Positions 31,403 to 43,141 of a stretch of DNA of 64,000 nucleotides are shown here, piece by piece (positions within the stretch are counted from its first letter, which is position 1; each line of letters opens with the position of its first letter). A program made the translations under genes and the position numbers. The stretch comes from Siderastrea siderea. Its lineage: Eukaryota; Cnidaria; Anthozoa; Scleractinia; Rhizangiidae. Location: contig OZ034971.1 in the NCBI GenBank assembly GCA_964030785.1, positions 17,919,865 through 17,983,864 on the forward strand, read 5' to 3'. Under the pieces are notes generated by a model. That model made no database searches, was not told where the DNA came from, and was given only the letters and a program-made list of their open reading frames with translations.

Positions 31403-34400
31403 CTACGATAGTAGGTTACACAAGGAATCAACAACTTCTAAATAAATGTCTATTCCAAAAGTTTGGCTGTCAGCCATTGGGTTTATGTGCATTAGCTGAT
31501 GGTGAAGCTGGTCTGAAGGAATGGGAAGATGAACCTCTGGAACGTCTACTGCATCCGTATCTGATGAATCTCCACCCCATGCATGGTTAGGCAAGGGCCC
31601 ATCATGGTCAATGCCATAATGTTCAATTTCATGCTGAAGAAAATAAATGAACCATTATTAAATTTACAACACATTTATTTTTCAGAAGGAGCTACCCTTG
31701 AGCATCTGTTTCATTTGACATTTGTGTGTTTTGATCAGGACGAATAACATCTCACTAGCAAATATTTGTACTATTCATGCCTTTTTTTAATCACGAACGT
31801 CTTGTTACATATTCATAATTCAGAAAATAGAATAATAAAGTTGTGTGGCCAATTTCTGAGATAGCCTCATTTGTTCGAAGCGAAGATAGCCAAGGTAACG
31901 TCAACGAAAACAAAAATTAGTTGTTATAATACAAGATCATTGATTTTGTTACCTGTTCCAACTGGATGTCAATTAATTCATGACGAAGACCCCACATCCA
32001 GAGCTGAGCAGGAGACATGTTGCCCTCGGTTGATAGTGGATGATGATTCCATCCCTCAGCAAAAACTTTCAGACCGTTGTTAATCCTTTCCTTGAATACA
32101 TATCTAAGTGCAAACAAATGAACATCATTGCCTATGTCTAGCAACCCTTCACTTTCCATGTAGTTAAAGAGGCTATAGAATATGTATAGGCATCCACTAA
32201 ACACATCCCTCCAAAGTCTTTCAATACGCTGGTTATGACAGCTCCTTCCAGCAATAAAGCTACCTCTGTCAGGACCTCGAAGATGATAAGTGAACATGTA
32301 CCAGGCAACGTCGACATTTTCAACTCCTTTGTCACCACGTACTCTGGATGGCAATCCAAAAGCTTCTGTTGCATCAAGAAATAGCTTAAGAACTGTCTGA
32401 GCTTTGTTGTTACAGTTACATTGAAGGTATGTGATCTGGCGTGAATAACCGTCTATCCCACCATGGACAACAAAGCCCCATCTAGAAAAACACAAGAAGG
32501 TGGTCTTCAGGTCTTGCAATACAATGCTCATTTTTAGTCAAAATATTGGAATCATTCCTCAAATATAAACTTCCAGTGGATGCTTTAACAGGGTAGATAC
32601 TAACCTGATGAGTTTATGATTCCCATCGATGTGCCACAAGGATAATGGTGATCTGACATTATAGATTCTTCTTTCAACAGTAGTTAGTTGAAGAGCACGC
32701 ATAAGGATCCCCTCTGGGCACACGCGTTTCATGCTTTCTTGAATCCGACACCACTGAATATGCAGTCCCTTTGCTCTTAAAAAGCCACGCATTCTCCTGT
32801 ATCCACAGTTGGGGAACATTTTCAAAATATCTGATCTACACAAGAAAGCACATTTTTCTTTATGTTACAATGTATTCTTTCATTTGTCAAACACGAGAAA
32901 GAATGTTTCATCAGGATATCCCAACACTGAGAAGCGTGTTGAATAAACGAGGAGCAGCCAAGTTTCTTAACCTACCTCAAGGTGTTTGGATACCTGCTGA
33001 AACACTCTTTATAGAGAAAGGTAAACCACAACATTTACTTTGTATACGAATTACATTGTAAAAGTGGAGTTCACTGGTAAAGGTTTGTAAAAGGGTGGTT
33101 TGCAAACTCAAGCTAAAAAACTACTTTTGAAAAAGAACTTTTTAAATATTTATACCATTTTATATGTTTTGTACTTTTACTATATTCTTTTCTTCTAACA
33201 AACACATATGGCGTGAATGGGAGGAAAAGGAAACTGTGGTGATAAAAAAGTGTAAAGATTGAAAAAAAATTTGCTTGATTTACCGTATCCGTAAATTTTG
33301 TCTAAGTCCATATCTGGACTTATGCACCTATCAATTTAAAGCTGGCGGGGGGGGGGGGGGGGGGAGAGGCAGGGCATGGGGTGGGGATTTGATTGTTATT
33401 GTTGGCCCTGGGGTGGGGCTTTTGACTGATCTTGTCTTCCCAGGGGAGGGGATATTTGAATTTGTCTTCGCCCAACGTGGATCTGTTTGAATGTCAACTT
33501 GAACGAAAGAAACTGGGACCGAAATTACTTTTCCCACGTCACGCATGCGCTCTACGTCCTTGAAATCATAACTGATGTCCACGAGATCGAGAATCAGATA
33601 ATCAAAGAATTTGACCGTTTTATCTCCATATTTTCGATTAATTTAGAGTTTTTTTTTGGTTCATTTGAACGTTTTTAGACATTGCAGTATCGAAGTAAAC
33701 AGGGATAAAGAGAAACCAAGTCGATTTTTTGGCCAATGCAAATGATCAGTGTACGGGCCAGTCGCTGCAACGACTGCTCTTTTCAAATGTTATGCTTTCT
33801 GCAGCCTTTGCAGAAAACACGAACTGTTCTTAAAGACTCTGTTGATTTTGTAATTCGATATACACAGTGTATTAAACGCAGATTGAATTTTTATTAAATA
33901 GTACCTTTGGAGACGTAGTAACGTTGAGAAGTGAAAATTATAGAGTTTTCCTGTTTTCCTTGCGTCTTTCTTGCATCCAGCCTGGGAATGATTGACAGCA
34001 ATATGCCACCCGGGGTGGGGAAATTTTTGTGCATTTGACTGGAATGGTTTGCCCGTGGGCAGGAAATTTGACGGCAAATTTTTGAAAAATGTCAAATCCC
34101 CACCCCATGCCCTGCCTCCCCCCCCCTCCTCCCCCGCCAGCTTTAAATTGTTAGGTGCATTAGAAAGAAAAATAAACTTTGTTGAATAAAAGGAGTATTA
34201 GAAATGCGCGCTATTGTTTCAGCTATTGTTTTCTTTAAACAAGGAACTATGCATAGTGAAGTATGGGGCTGTAGGAAAAAATTGGCAATGTGTGTAACAC
34301 TTGATCAGGAGCGTGTTTTAAACGCTTTCTTCACTAAGGGAATATTTAATTTGAGATAAAACGTTTACTTACACCTGATCGTCAAGCTCACTGTCCGACA

Positions 34401-34848
34401 ACTGAGCGAAGGCAATCTTTTTCAAATCATACTGTGCCATTCGTCTTTGAATCGTCTTGCTTGAAACGCCAAAAATTTCCCCAATTTTCGCCATGGAAAA
34501 CTGATAATCCAAATATAACTGTAACAGTTCTTCAGGAATATAAAGAGTAGGTCTTCCACGGCAACCTGTAGAAGCAAATAGGGAAATCCCTTCCTTTCCA
34601 GTTGCTAATGATTTCAGAGAATTTTGTGCTCTTTTTAAAATTTCTGCAACTTCCAATGGAATGTAATACAGCGTTGAAGCTCTCTCGACCAGGCTCTGGA
34701 TTCTATCCAACTGAACACAAAGGTAATCAATACCATCCATGCCCTCATGTAGCCTGTCATTTAGCCTGTCTAGCAACATTTCAATGCTAACACGCAGACA
34801 TTCCTTCAGCTCGTCAATCGCATCAATCCGACCTTCCACAGAAGCCAT
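31403..34848 (-). CDS. IS3EU-like DDE transposase (integrase-core family)
   Basis: Four exons in transcript order: 34373-34848, 32605-32835, 31953-32481, 31403-31633. All phases agree, giving 1,467 nt or 488 codons. Residues 20-60 are helical and leucine-rich. Residues 103-145 form an HTH ([20 protein letters not shown] lies in it). Residues 160-200 hold [17 protein letters not shown], an HTH_21-like linker of IS3/retroviral-type integrases. The RNase H-like core has [10 protein letters not shown] (D229), [10 protein letters not shown] (D286) and [11 protein letters not shown] (E323), i.e. a DD36E spacing. The C-terminus has the [11 protein letters not shown] and FGIDIYL blocks seen in related proteins. 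All catalytic residues are present and there is no stop, so it should be functional. It acts on the inverted ends at 25890 and 35318. The alternative donor two bases upstream in exon 1 would break the phase. Confidence 0.9.
33323..34159. mobile_element. MITE nested in intron 1 of the transposase gene
   Basis: The ends TGCACCTATCAATTTAAAGC (left) and the inverted right copy differ at one base and run on into GCTGGCGGGGG. TTA flanks both sides (33320-33322 and 34160-34162), which fits a Harbinger-type 3-bp duplication. The arms contain G/C runs and a shared GGCATGGGGTGGGGATTTG block. At 837 bp it is non-coding and spliced out with the intron (32836-34372). Confidence 0.72.
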
Positions 34849-34902
34849 ATTGGATTCTTCTGTACCCAGGGTACCTCTGTTTTAAGTTGTCAGAGGGAGG
34901 CC

Positions 34903-35290
34903 ACGAGACGACGAAAGGAACGACTCCACAAGACGACGAGACGACGAGCGGTCGACACGACGAGATGAAAGGACAAAAACGACAAGATGACACGACGACA
35001 CGACGAAACGGCGAGATGAGAGGTCGACACGACGAGATGAAATAACGACACGACGAGAGGAAAGCACAAGACGAAGAGATGACACGACGACACGACGAGG
35101 GTCGACGAGATGACAGGTCGACACGACGAGATGAAATGTTGACACAACCAGATCACACGAAGAGACGACGAGATGAGAAGTCGACACGACGAGATGAAAG
35201 CACAAGACGAAGAGACGACACGACGACACGACGAGGGTCGACGAGATGAAATGATGACACAACGAGATGACACGACGAGACGACGACATG
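34903..35290. repeat. Right subterminal array of the 21-bp repeat
   Basis: This is the inverted counterpart of the left array: units of ACACGACGAGATGACAGGTCG type at 21-bp spacing, about 18 copies. It ends about 55 bp upstream of the transposase start codon at 34848. Some neighbouring unit pairs (for example around 35050-35100 and 35200-35235) are nearly identical, indicating local expansion. Confidence 0.88.
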
Positions 35291-35318
35291 AACTTTTTGT
35301 CCACGAATTGACGCCATA
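35276..35318. repeat. Right terminal inverted repeat of the IS3EU-like element
   Basis: Inverted match to 25890-25932, with a single C/G difference at the 32nd position. Followed by the target duplication GACTTT at 35319-35324. Confidence 0.92.
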
Positions 35319-35324
35319 GACTTT

Positions 35325-36240
35325 AATTACAAAATGTTAAAACCACAGAGGGAGTATTCATTTACTTCATATATATTACAAGAGAGAAGCTATGAACAGA
35401 ATTGCAATGCTGTTACAAAATAGTTCAGTGTGAACTGTGGTACCGTAATGATAAATACATGCATATCGGCAATACAGATATATTAATAGATCTCAACTGT
35501 ACAAGCGTAAATACACTGCTTTTATTCCAGAAAACAGTGACGAATTAGTTATTTATTCATAATTCTCTTTGATTACTTTTTGCGCCGCATTTTCGTTAAA
35601 CAAATCCTCAGCTTCCGGGAATCGAAAATGCCAATATAAGGGATAAGACGCTGAATTTCTTTTCAAGCTGCAACATGTGGAAAACGCGTAGAAGGCATTA
35701 AAAGAACTTTAGTGAGACGCACGGCTTGAGCCAAGGTAAAAAAAAAAAAAAAAAAGAAACGTTTCAGTACTGAAAGGATCAGGTTAGCCTCCGGGAATGT
35801 CTTAAAGATATAGCAGTAACTTTTGTTACACTCGCCGTTATGTTAGTAACCTGTCACAGTACTTGAAATCCCATTGGAGATGTAAATAATTTTATCCCCA
35901 AAAAGACGTCAGCATATCACAGTCTGGATTTCACTGTCGTACCTGTTAAGGCCACTCCTGAAAGGTTCAAGTCCCCATCGGCTTTCACCGTCGTACGCAA
36001 TAGTTCTCTTCAGTTCTCATACCCCAGTCTCTGGTTAACTTCGGCCTTTAAATGCTGACTGGTATTTCGGTTTCCTTCAGAAGTTCTCGATCTCTTCCGG
36101 AAACATCGGTTGCTTTAAGCAAACTCATTTTCGTTTAGTATTTTGCGCTGCTATTTCTACCTGGGAAACACATCTCAGGCCAGTTTCCGCGCAAAGAATT
36201 GAAGAAAATCTTCAACGTTTTAAGTTATAAAGGTGCCAAT
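35325..36240. other. Spacer between the IS3EU-like element and the next MITE
   Basis: There is no gene, RNA or clear repeat here apart from an A-run at about 35737-35754. It lies downstream of the methyltransferase gene. Confidence 0.5.
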
Positions 36241-36869
36241 ACACGAGGGGACCGTTTTCGGCATGTTGCGAGGATAATAATTTACTAATTATTAATAATA
36301 ATTTATTACTTCTAAAGCCCTATTTAAAAAATAGATCAATTGGGCTTTACAATTAATAGTATCTAGTATCTTAGAAAAGAACTGTTCATATGTACAGCAA
36401 AGTATAAATACTAATATTAAAATCTCGACTAATTCAAATATAGTGATATATTACAAATCTAAATAAGTACATAAAGTTCGTGCATATAACCACTGCTCAT
36501 GGACATGTCGCAGCTACCAAAGGTCGCGTGTTGTACACACTAAGGGTCTTGTAGTAGGGACAGGTAGCGGGAACAAAATCGCAACTTGTCGCACGAATTT
36601 CATCTAGTTTCATTTCACATGACATGTCGCGGGAACAAAATGCCCGCAAAATTCGTGTCTCACAGTGTTGCACGATTTTAAAAAGCGTCACCACAGACGG
36701 GGCGACGTGTCGTTGCAATATGTCCCTCATTTTCCTCTGAGTGAATAAGTTGTGATTTTGTTTGTGTCCCGCTACGTAACCCCATAGTGAGTACAACACG
36801 CGATTTTTGTTGCTGCTATATGTCACTAGGACATGTTCATACAGCATGTCTCCTCGTGTATCGGCACCT
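36241..36869. mobile_element. MITE downstream of the methyltransferase gene, TAA duplication
   Basis: The ends AGGTGCCAATACACGAGGGG and an inverted right copy with two differences are flanked by TAA at 36238-36240 and 36870-36872. The interior repeats GGGAACAAAATCGCAAC-like and CATGTCGC blocks; no gene. It ends about 50 bp past the stop of the methyltransferase, so it may form part of that gene's 3' UTR or polyadenylation region. Confidence 0.7.
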
Positions 36870-36922
36870 TAAACCATCACCATGGACGCTGTCTTGGAGC
36901 TGAAGATGTGTTAGCTTTTGTT

Positions 36923-39900
36923 TTAGTAATTATCTATGACCACAAAAACTAAAACATAGCTCTCTCCAGGGAGATTTTCGTCATGTCTGTTATTATTGTC
37001 TTTTTCCGCCTCGTGAGATGTAATTCCCTGGGATATTAGCTTCCATTTGCCGTTGGAGATCATTTCCTCGCTTTTGAGCCTATACCTGTTATCAGCACTA
37101 TCAAACTGGGCTGAGTTCATCGTGAAGCAGACAATACCACCTGAAAAACAAAACAAACGGACACGGTTTAATACAAGTTGTTAATAAACATACGGATAAA
37201 AATGGAATATAATTTAATTATACAAGAAGACAGTCCCAGACAACAAGAAGAAATATTGTATTGGAGATTTTGAAGCAATGTTATAAACTTGGATAAATAA
37301 AAATTTTGGCTGATCAGACGCAATAAGGGGGTACACGCCATGTTCATCCAAAGCGACTAACACAAATTTAACCAATTTCATGGTTATGGTGCACCACTCG
37401 CATGGGCCGTCCAAGCGCGTATGAACTCCGCCAACAGGGAGGTGTGAACTGTCATGGCGACCGGACGGTTCTTGTAAGCTCCTCAACACGATGGCGGGTT
37501 TACGCTTAAATTTACGATAATATCTGCTACTTTGCACAGTTTTCAAAGCCAAAAATCTTCAAGCACATGCGACGTTAAAATAGGTTCGCCTAGAGAGATT
37601 ATGTCCAAGGAAGATAAGAAAGACAAGAAAAGACCACGAGGCTCTAGTTCCACAGATGGCGAAGAAGACAAGATTCTAGAAAAACTGTTTAGCATCCAGA
37701 CGAGAATAGACGATGGATTCACCAAAATGGAAGATGCGATGACAGACTTAAAACAAGAACTCAAGCAAGATATTTTAGCAATTAAAAACGAGCTGGATGA
37801 GTTAAAAAAATCGACCGAAAGTGCGTGGGTTGAGATCAACACTCTCAAGGAAGAGAACGAATCAATCAAGAAACAAATGGCGAGCACGCTCAGCGAGAAT
37901 GCTAAATTAAGTGAGGCAGTCAATGGTCTCAAGGACCGTGTCATCAAACAGGAAGACTACTCACGGCGAGAAAATTTGCGTATCCTCAACATACCAGAAA
38001 ACCAAGGCGAAACGAACGAGCAATGCTGTGACAAAGCGAAGGAAGTCGTAACCGCTCTTGGACTTGACCCGAACGAGATCAGTTATCATGCTATTCATCG
38101 CGTCGGGAAACAACAACAACAACAACAACAAGAGAATCTTCCCGCAGCGAGCAGTCATCAAAGTGATACAACAACGAGCGATCAGGCGCACCGCCCTCGA
38201 GACCGCCCACGCCCGATACTGGTCAGATTTGTTTCAAGAATGGATGCAGACGCTGTTTGGGGAAAAAGAAAAGAGCTGCTCCAAAACCCCGCTTTGTCAA
38301 GCGTCTTTATTGACAAAGATCTCTCCGCAGAGTCTGCAAAAATTCGAGGGAAACTTAGAGCGGCGCTCAGGAAATCAAAGGAACTGAACATATCTCGGGC
38401 TTTCATTAAAGGTAACAAACTTTTTGTTAACAGCAGTAGCTACACAGTTGACAATATTCCAGAATATCTGCTGCCTTCAAAACATGGCAACGATCATTAA
38501 ATCTAACCTATTTCTAAAAACATAAATCGGCTAGTTTTTTTTTCTTTTTTTGGTAATTTTTTTCTATTAATATTTGTTTCTTTTTCTTGCTTTTTTATTT
38601 AAAGTTTTCGGGCTTCAGTCTACTGACGGTTATTTAGTTCTACTTACTTGTCGAAATGTGTATTTCTTTCTTTCGTGCATTAATTACGTTTGCAAAGTGC
38701 TTGCGACATATTCCCTAGATGCATTCTCGCCATTGTTTATATATTCAAGGGAGTCTTTCTATTTAGTTATTTAATAATCATACAGCTCCCTTGCCTTCCT
38801 TTGCTGACTCGGCGCTCGGCAAAGTAGTTTCACCGTGCTAGTTTTTTTTTTTTCTATAAACTGGCACGTTTCTGTCGTTCACGTGTGTCTTGTATTTTTG
38901 TAGTTCTTAGGATTTTCGTTTCTATGTTAATATTTCTTCTACAGGTTTCTTGGCAACTATCTAGTAATACAGTAATATCTACAAGTAAACAATTATACTC
39001 AATCAATCTTATAAGAAACCATTATGCCTTGTTCACATTTTTAAAAACAAGCTATAAGGATAGCAACATGTTATTACAATCCAAATATGTTAAATATCAC
39101 AAATCGGATTACAACTGTTTCAGTAAGAAAGAATCACACAATATCAGGATATGACAACACCGTTTAAAGCGTCGTTTTGCTCACTCAATGCAAGAGGTTT
39201 AAACCAAACAAGAAAAAGAAGACAACTTTTCAGATGGCTTCACAACTATAAATTTGATGTAATCTTCCTTCAAGAAACTTACTCTACGGAAAACATAGAA
39301 GCAATGTGGAAATCAGAATGGGGAGGGAATTTTTTTCTTCAGTCACGGGACAAATCACTCAAAAGGAGTTGCAATCCTCTTTAATCCGAAATTAGATGTT
39401 CGCATTAAAAACATTATAGCTGATAAAAACGGAAGGTATATACTACTAGAAGCCTCGCTGTATGATTCTACGTTTCTACTTTGCAATATTTACAGCCCAA
39501 ACGACAATAACAGTCAAAAAATATTCTTCTCAAAGCTCAATGACACCCTTCGAGAATACGCTGATATGCAAATTATTCTTGGGGGCGACTTTAATTGCGC
39601 CCTAGCACCTTTAGACAAAACTGGTGGAACTTCTATTGAAAGAAAAAAAGCAGTAATTAGCGAGATCAAAAATTTATGCAAAACATACAACCTACAAGAT
39701 GTATGGAGGAGTCAACACCCCAATCAGTCACAATACACGTGGCGTAACAACTCTCTAAAAGTACAATGCAGGCTGGATTACTGGCTGGTTTCAAAAGACT
39801 TGTCAAACTCTGTGAAAGACTCTACAATTGTTCATTACACATTGTCTGATCATTCTGCAATTATCCTTAACCTGCAATCAAAAGAATATACTCAGCGAGG

Positions 39901-42900
39901 CCCAGGTTTTTGGAAAATAAACAACTCTCTGCTGCACGATGAAAAATTCATACAGGAACTTTCTAACAAGATACCAGATTTCAAAACAAAGCACAATTAT
40001 CTAGAGGATAAAGGTCTCTACTGGGACATGATAAAAATGGAAGTGAGAGGCTTTTGTGTCCAGTATACAAAACGGAAAAATAGAGAACGCAAAAATGCTG
40101 AAAAAAACCTTCAAACTCAAATTGACCATTTGATGACCTTGCTGAAGACGGAGCGTTCAAAGGAAAACATTTTAAAATTTTATCGTCTTAGAGCTGAACT
40201 TAACGCTATTGCGGAATATCGAACTAAAGGCGCAATAATAAGAAGTAGAACACGCTGGCATGAACAAGGCGAAAAAAACACTAAATATTTCTTGAATTTA
40301 GAAAAAAGGCACCATTTTAAGACGCACATTTCCAAATTGAAAACAAACGATGATAGAGAAATTACTACTCCGAACGATATCCTAGAACAAGGAAAGATGT
40401 TCTATAAAAATCTATATACTGCAGCACCGTGCAACAATCCGAAGTACAATCTTTTCTTTGAGAATCCTAATCTTGCTAAGCTAGATGAAACTGGAAAAAA
40501 TGAACTAGAGCACCCACTCAGTAACGAGGAATGCCTTCACATTTTAGAGCAGTGCGCCAAGGGCAAATGCCCTGGTAGCGATGGACTTTCAGTAGAGTTC
40601 TATTTACGCTTTTGGTCGATGCTGGGTGAAGAGTTGGTACAAAGTCTAAACTACGGATTCGAACATCAACATTTGAATATAACGCAAAAACAAGGAATTA
40701 TCAAAGTAATACCAAAAAAACGTAAGGACAAACTATATCTTGAAAACTGGAGACCGCTGACACTACTTAATGTCGATTACAAAATTGCAACTAAAGCCAT
40801 AGCTCATAGGATTTCAAACGTTCTTCCCAAAATAATCAACGATGATCAAACCGGATACGTTAAAGAGCGTTATATTGGTCAAAACATTAGGCTCATTATG
40901 GATATTATGAAAGTAACTGAATTAGAAAACATCCCTGGGCTGGCTATATTCATTGACTTTAAGAAAGCCTTCGACACGGTCGACTGGAATTTTCTTCACA
41001 AGACCCTACAAGCTTTTAACTTCGGTCCATGCATTCAAAAGTGGATAAAAACCTTTTACACGGATTGCTCCAGTTGCTTCATAAACAACGGATATGCGTC
41101 TGAGTTTTTCATGCCTGAGAGAGGCGTTCGACAAGGCTGTCCACTCTCGGGTATTTTATTTGTCTTATGTGCTGAAATCCTAGCCAATGCAATAAGAACT
41201 GACAAAACTATTCAAGGAATTAATATACACAACAAAGAATTTAAGCTTTCTCAATATGCCGATGACACAACTGCCTTTGTCTCTGACCTAAAATCTGCAA
41301 ATAACTTGTTCCAATTATTGTCAAACTTCCAGGAATGTTCAGGCCTAGAGATTAATAAAAGCAAAACTGAAGGTATGTGGTTGGGCGCGAACAGAAACAA
41401 TACAACAGAGCCCCTTGGAATAGCTTGGCCTTCCAACTCAATACTCGCATTAGGTATTCATTTTTCACATGATGATGAAGTTGCATATAAGAAAAACTTC
41501 GAACAAAAACTGAACTCAATGAAAAGCCTTCTCAACTTATGGTATCCTAGAAACCTCACTTTATATGGCCGTATAACGATTCTAAAATCTCTCGCAATCT
41601 CTAAACTCGTATATAATACATCAGTGCTCACCTTTCCTTCGAAATTTGTCAACATGGTAAATCAAGCAATTACCCAATTTGTGTGGAACAAGAAAGTTAA
41701 AATAAAACAAAAGACTATGATCGGCCCGAGAGAAAAAGGTGGACTAGATATGCCTGATTTTGAAATAATCAACGATGCACTTAAAGTTTCCTGGATAAAA
41801 AGACTCAACGACAGTAATGAAACTTCAAGTTGGAGCTACATACCATTGAGCTACCTAAGGGATGTTGGAGGCTTGTTTCTACTTCAATGTAATTTTGACT
41901 TAAAAGCACTTAAAATTGAAATACCCCTTGCTTTTTACTCGGAAGCTCTCTACGCGTGGGGAAAAATAAATTATTTTTCTCCTAACACCAAAGAACAAGT
42001 TTTGAATGAAATTATTTGGAACAATCGCTTCATTAAAGTTGGTGGTGTTTCTGTTTATTACAAAAAATGGCATGAAGCCGGAGTCATTAAAATCAAAGAC
42101 ATTTTCCAAAACAATGCTTTTCTATCTTTTCCTGAGTTCTGCTCTAGATTTAAAATCAAAGCTAACTTTCTTACGTATCATGGAGTATGCCACTCAATCC
42201 CTAGAGAATGGGTTAATATCCTAAAAGGAAACATCCAGGCGCCTTTGGATGGTGAAGATAACAATAGAATACCTTTGAATAAGCTCTCTTGCAAATCAGC
42301 TACACGATTCTTTGTCAAAAAAAAGTTTGTAACACCTACTGCCGAAAAAAGGATGGTAAAAGCAAATTTGAATGAAAAAACAATACAACTCATATATAGC
42401 CTTCCTTTCAAAGTTACTAAGGACACCAGACTTGCCATCTTTCAATTTAAAATTATACATCACATTCTGCCAACAAACTCAACACTTTTTAGAGACGCAC
42501 TTAAAGAAACCGATAAATGTCACCTATGCTCTGAAAGACAAACACTAGCTCATCTTTTCGCTTCCTGTTCAAAAGTTAAGAGCTTTTGGTCTCATTTTAC
42601 TAATTGGTGGAATTTCAAAAACTCCGAGTCAATAACTCTTGATGAAAACATGATCATTTACGGTGTTGCCAATGACTTCTCTCGTCGACTTGGTTTAAAC
42701 CTCTGCTTGATTATCGCAAAACATTACATTTACACTGCCTCCAGAAAAGAAGAAGAGTACTACTGGGAAGCTTTCATGGCCGTTCTTGAAAGTAAAATTC
42801 AGATAGAGATGCATAAATCTAAGAAACAGATACAGTTGTAATCCGTAACAATAACTATAGAAATAAGTATATATTAAAATAAACACATATAGAAATAATA

Positions 42901-43101
42901 GATATAATAACAACAAAAGTAGGCACCCAGGTTTCCTGTTCTCTGTAATATATTCTTTTTTTTTTCTTTAGTTTCTGCATGCCCTTTGTGTAACGTAAAT
43001 TATTCTCTGTAAGTAAGCTATATATTGTAGTGTATTGTAATTGTAAGTAAGCTATGTATTGTAATGTATTGCAAGTCAGTGTTAATCAATAAACTGCTTT
43101 A

Positions 43102-43141
<40 letters not shown>

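Larger units (their letters stand above)
25890..35318. mobile_element. Apparently complete IS3EU-like DNA transposon carrying a DDE transposase and a HECT ubiquitin ligase
   Basis: Both ends begin TATGGCGTCAATTCGTGGAC and continue to 43 bp with one mismatch (25890-25932 and 35276-35318, inverted). The element is flanked by perfect GACTTT duplications at 25884-25889 and 35319-35324. Length is 9,429 bp. Inside each end is a 21-bp satellite array (25918-26276 and 34903-35290). Two spliced, convergent, unbroken genes follow: a HECT ligase (26365-30680, plus) and an integrase-like transposase (31403-34848, minus). A 722-bp spacer separates their stops. Nested MITEs sit only in introns (28999-29193 and 33323-34159). 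The superfamily call comes from the transposase core; a 6-bp duplication and TA-starting ends are what I recall for eukaryotic IS3-like (IS3EU) elements. Intact genes and clean duplication suggest recent transposition. Confidence 0.9.
37437..43136 (+). mobile_element. Near-full-length L1-type LINE with target site duplication
   Basis: The element is bounded by the 13-bp repeat AACTCCGCCAACA at 37424-37436 and 43137-43149, and ends in a ~33-bp poly(A) after AATAAACTGC. It has a 164-bp 5' leader, ORF1 (37601-38500), an unusually long T-rich inter-ORF spacer of 650 bp and ORF2 (39151-42841). A ~300-bp 3' UTR follows, with two tandem copies of a GTAAGTAAGCTATRTATTGT-containing unit near 43010-43070. 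It is inserted antisense in the second intron of the methyltransferase gene. The intact duplication and tail indicate a recent target-primed insertion. Confidence 0.92.

Noticed and set aside
31006..31445. Two plus-strand ORFs between the HECT gene and the transposase gene
   Set aside because: They lie in the probable HECT 3' UTR before the AATAAA at 31388 and match nothing known.
33331..33582. Pro-rich minus-strand ORF
   Set aside because: Generated by the G-run in the nested MITE arm.
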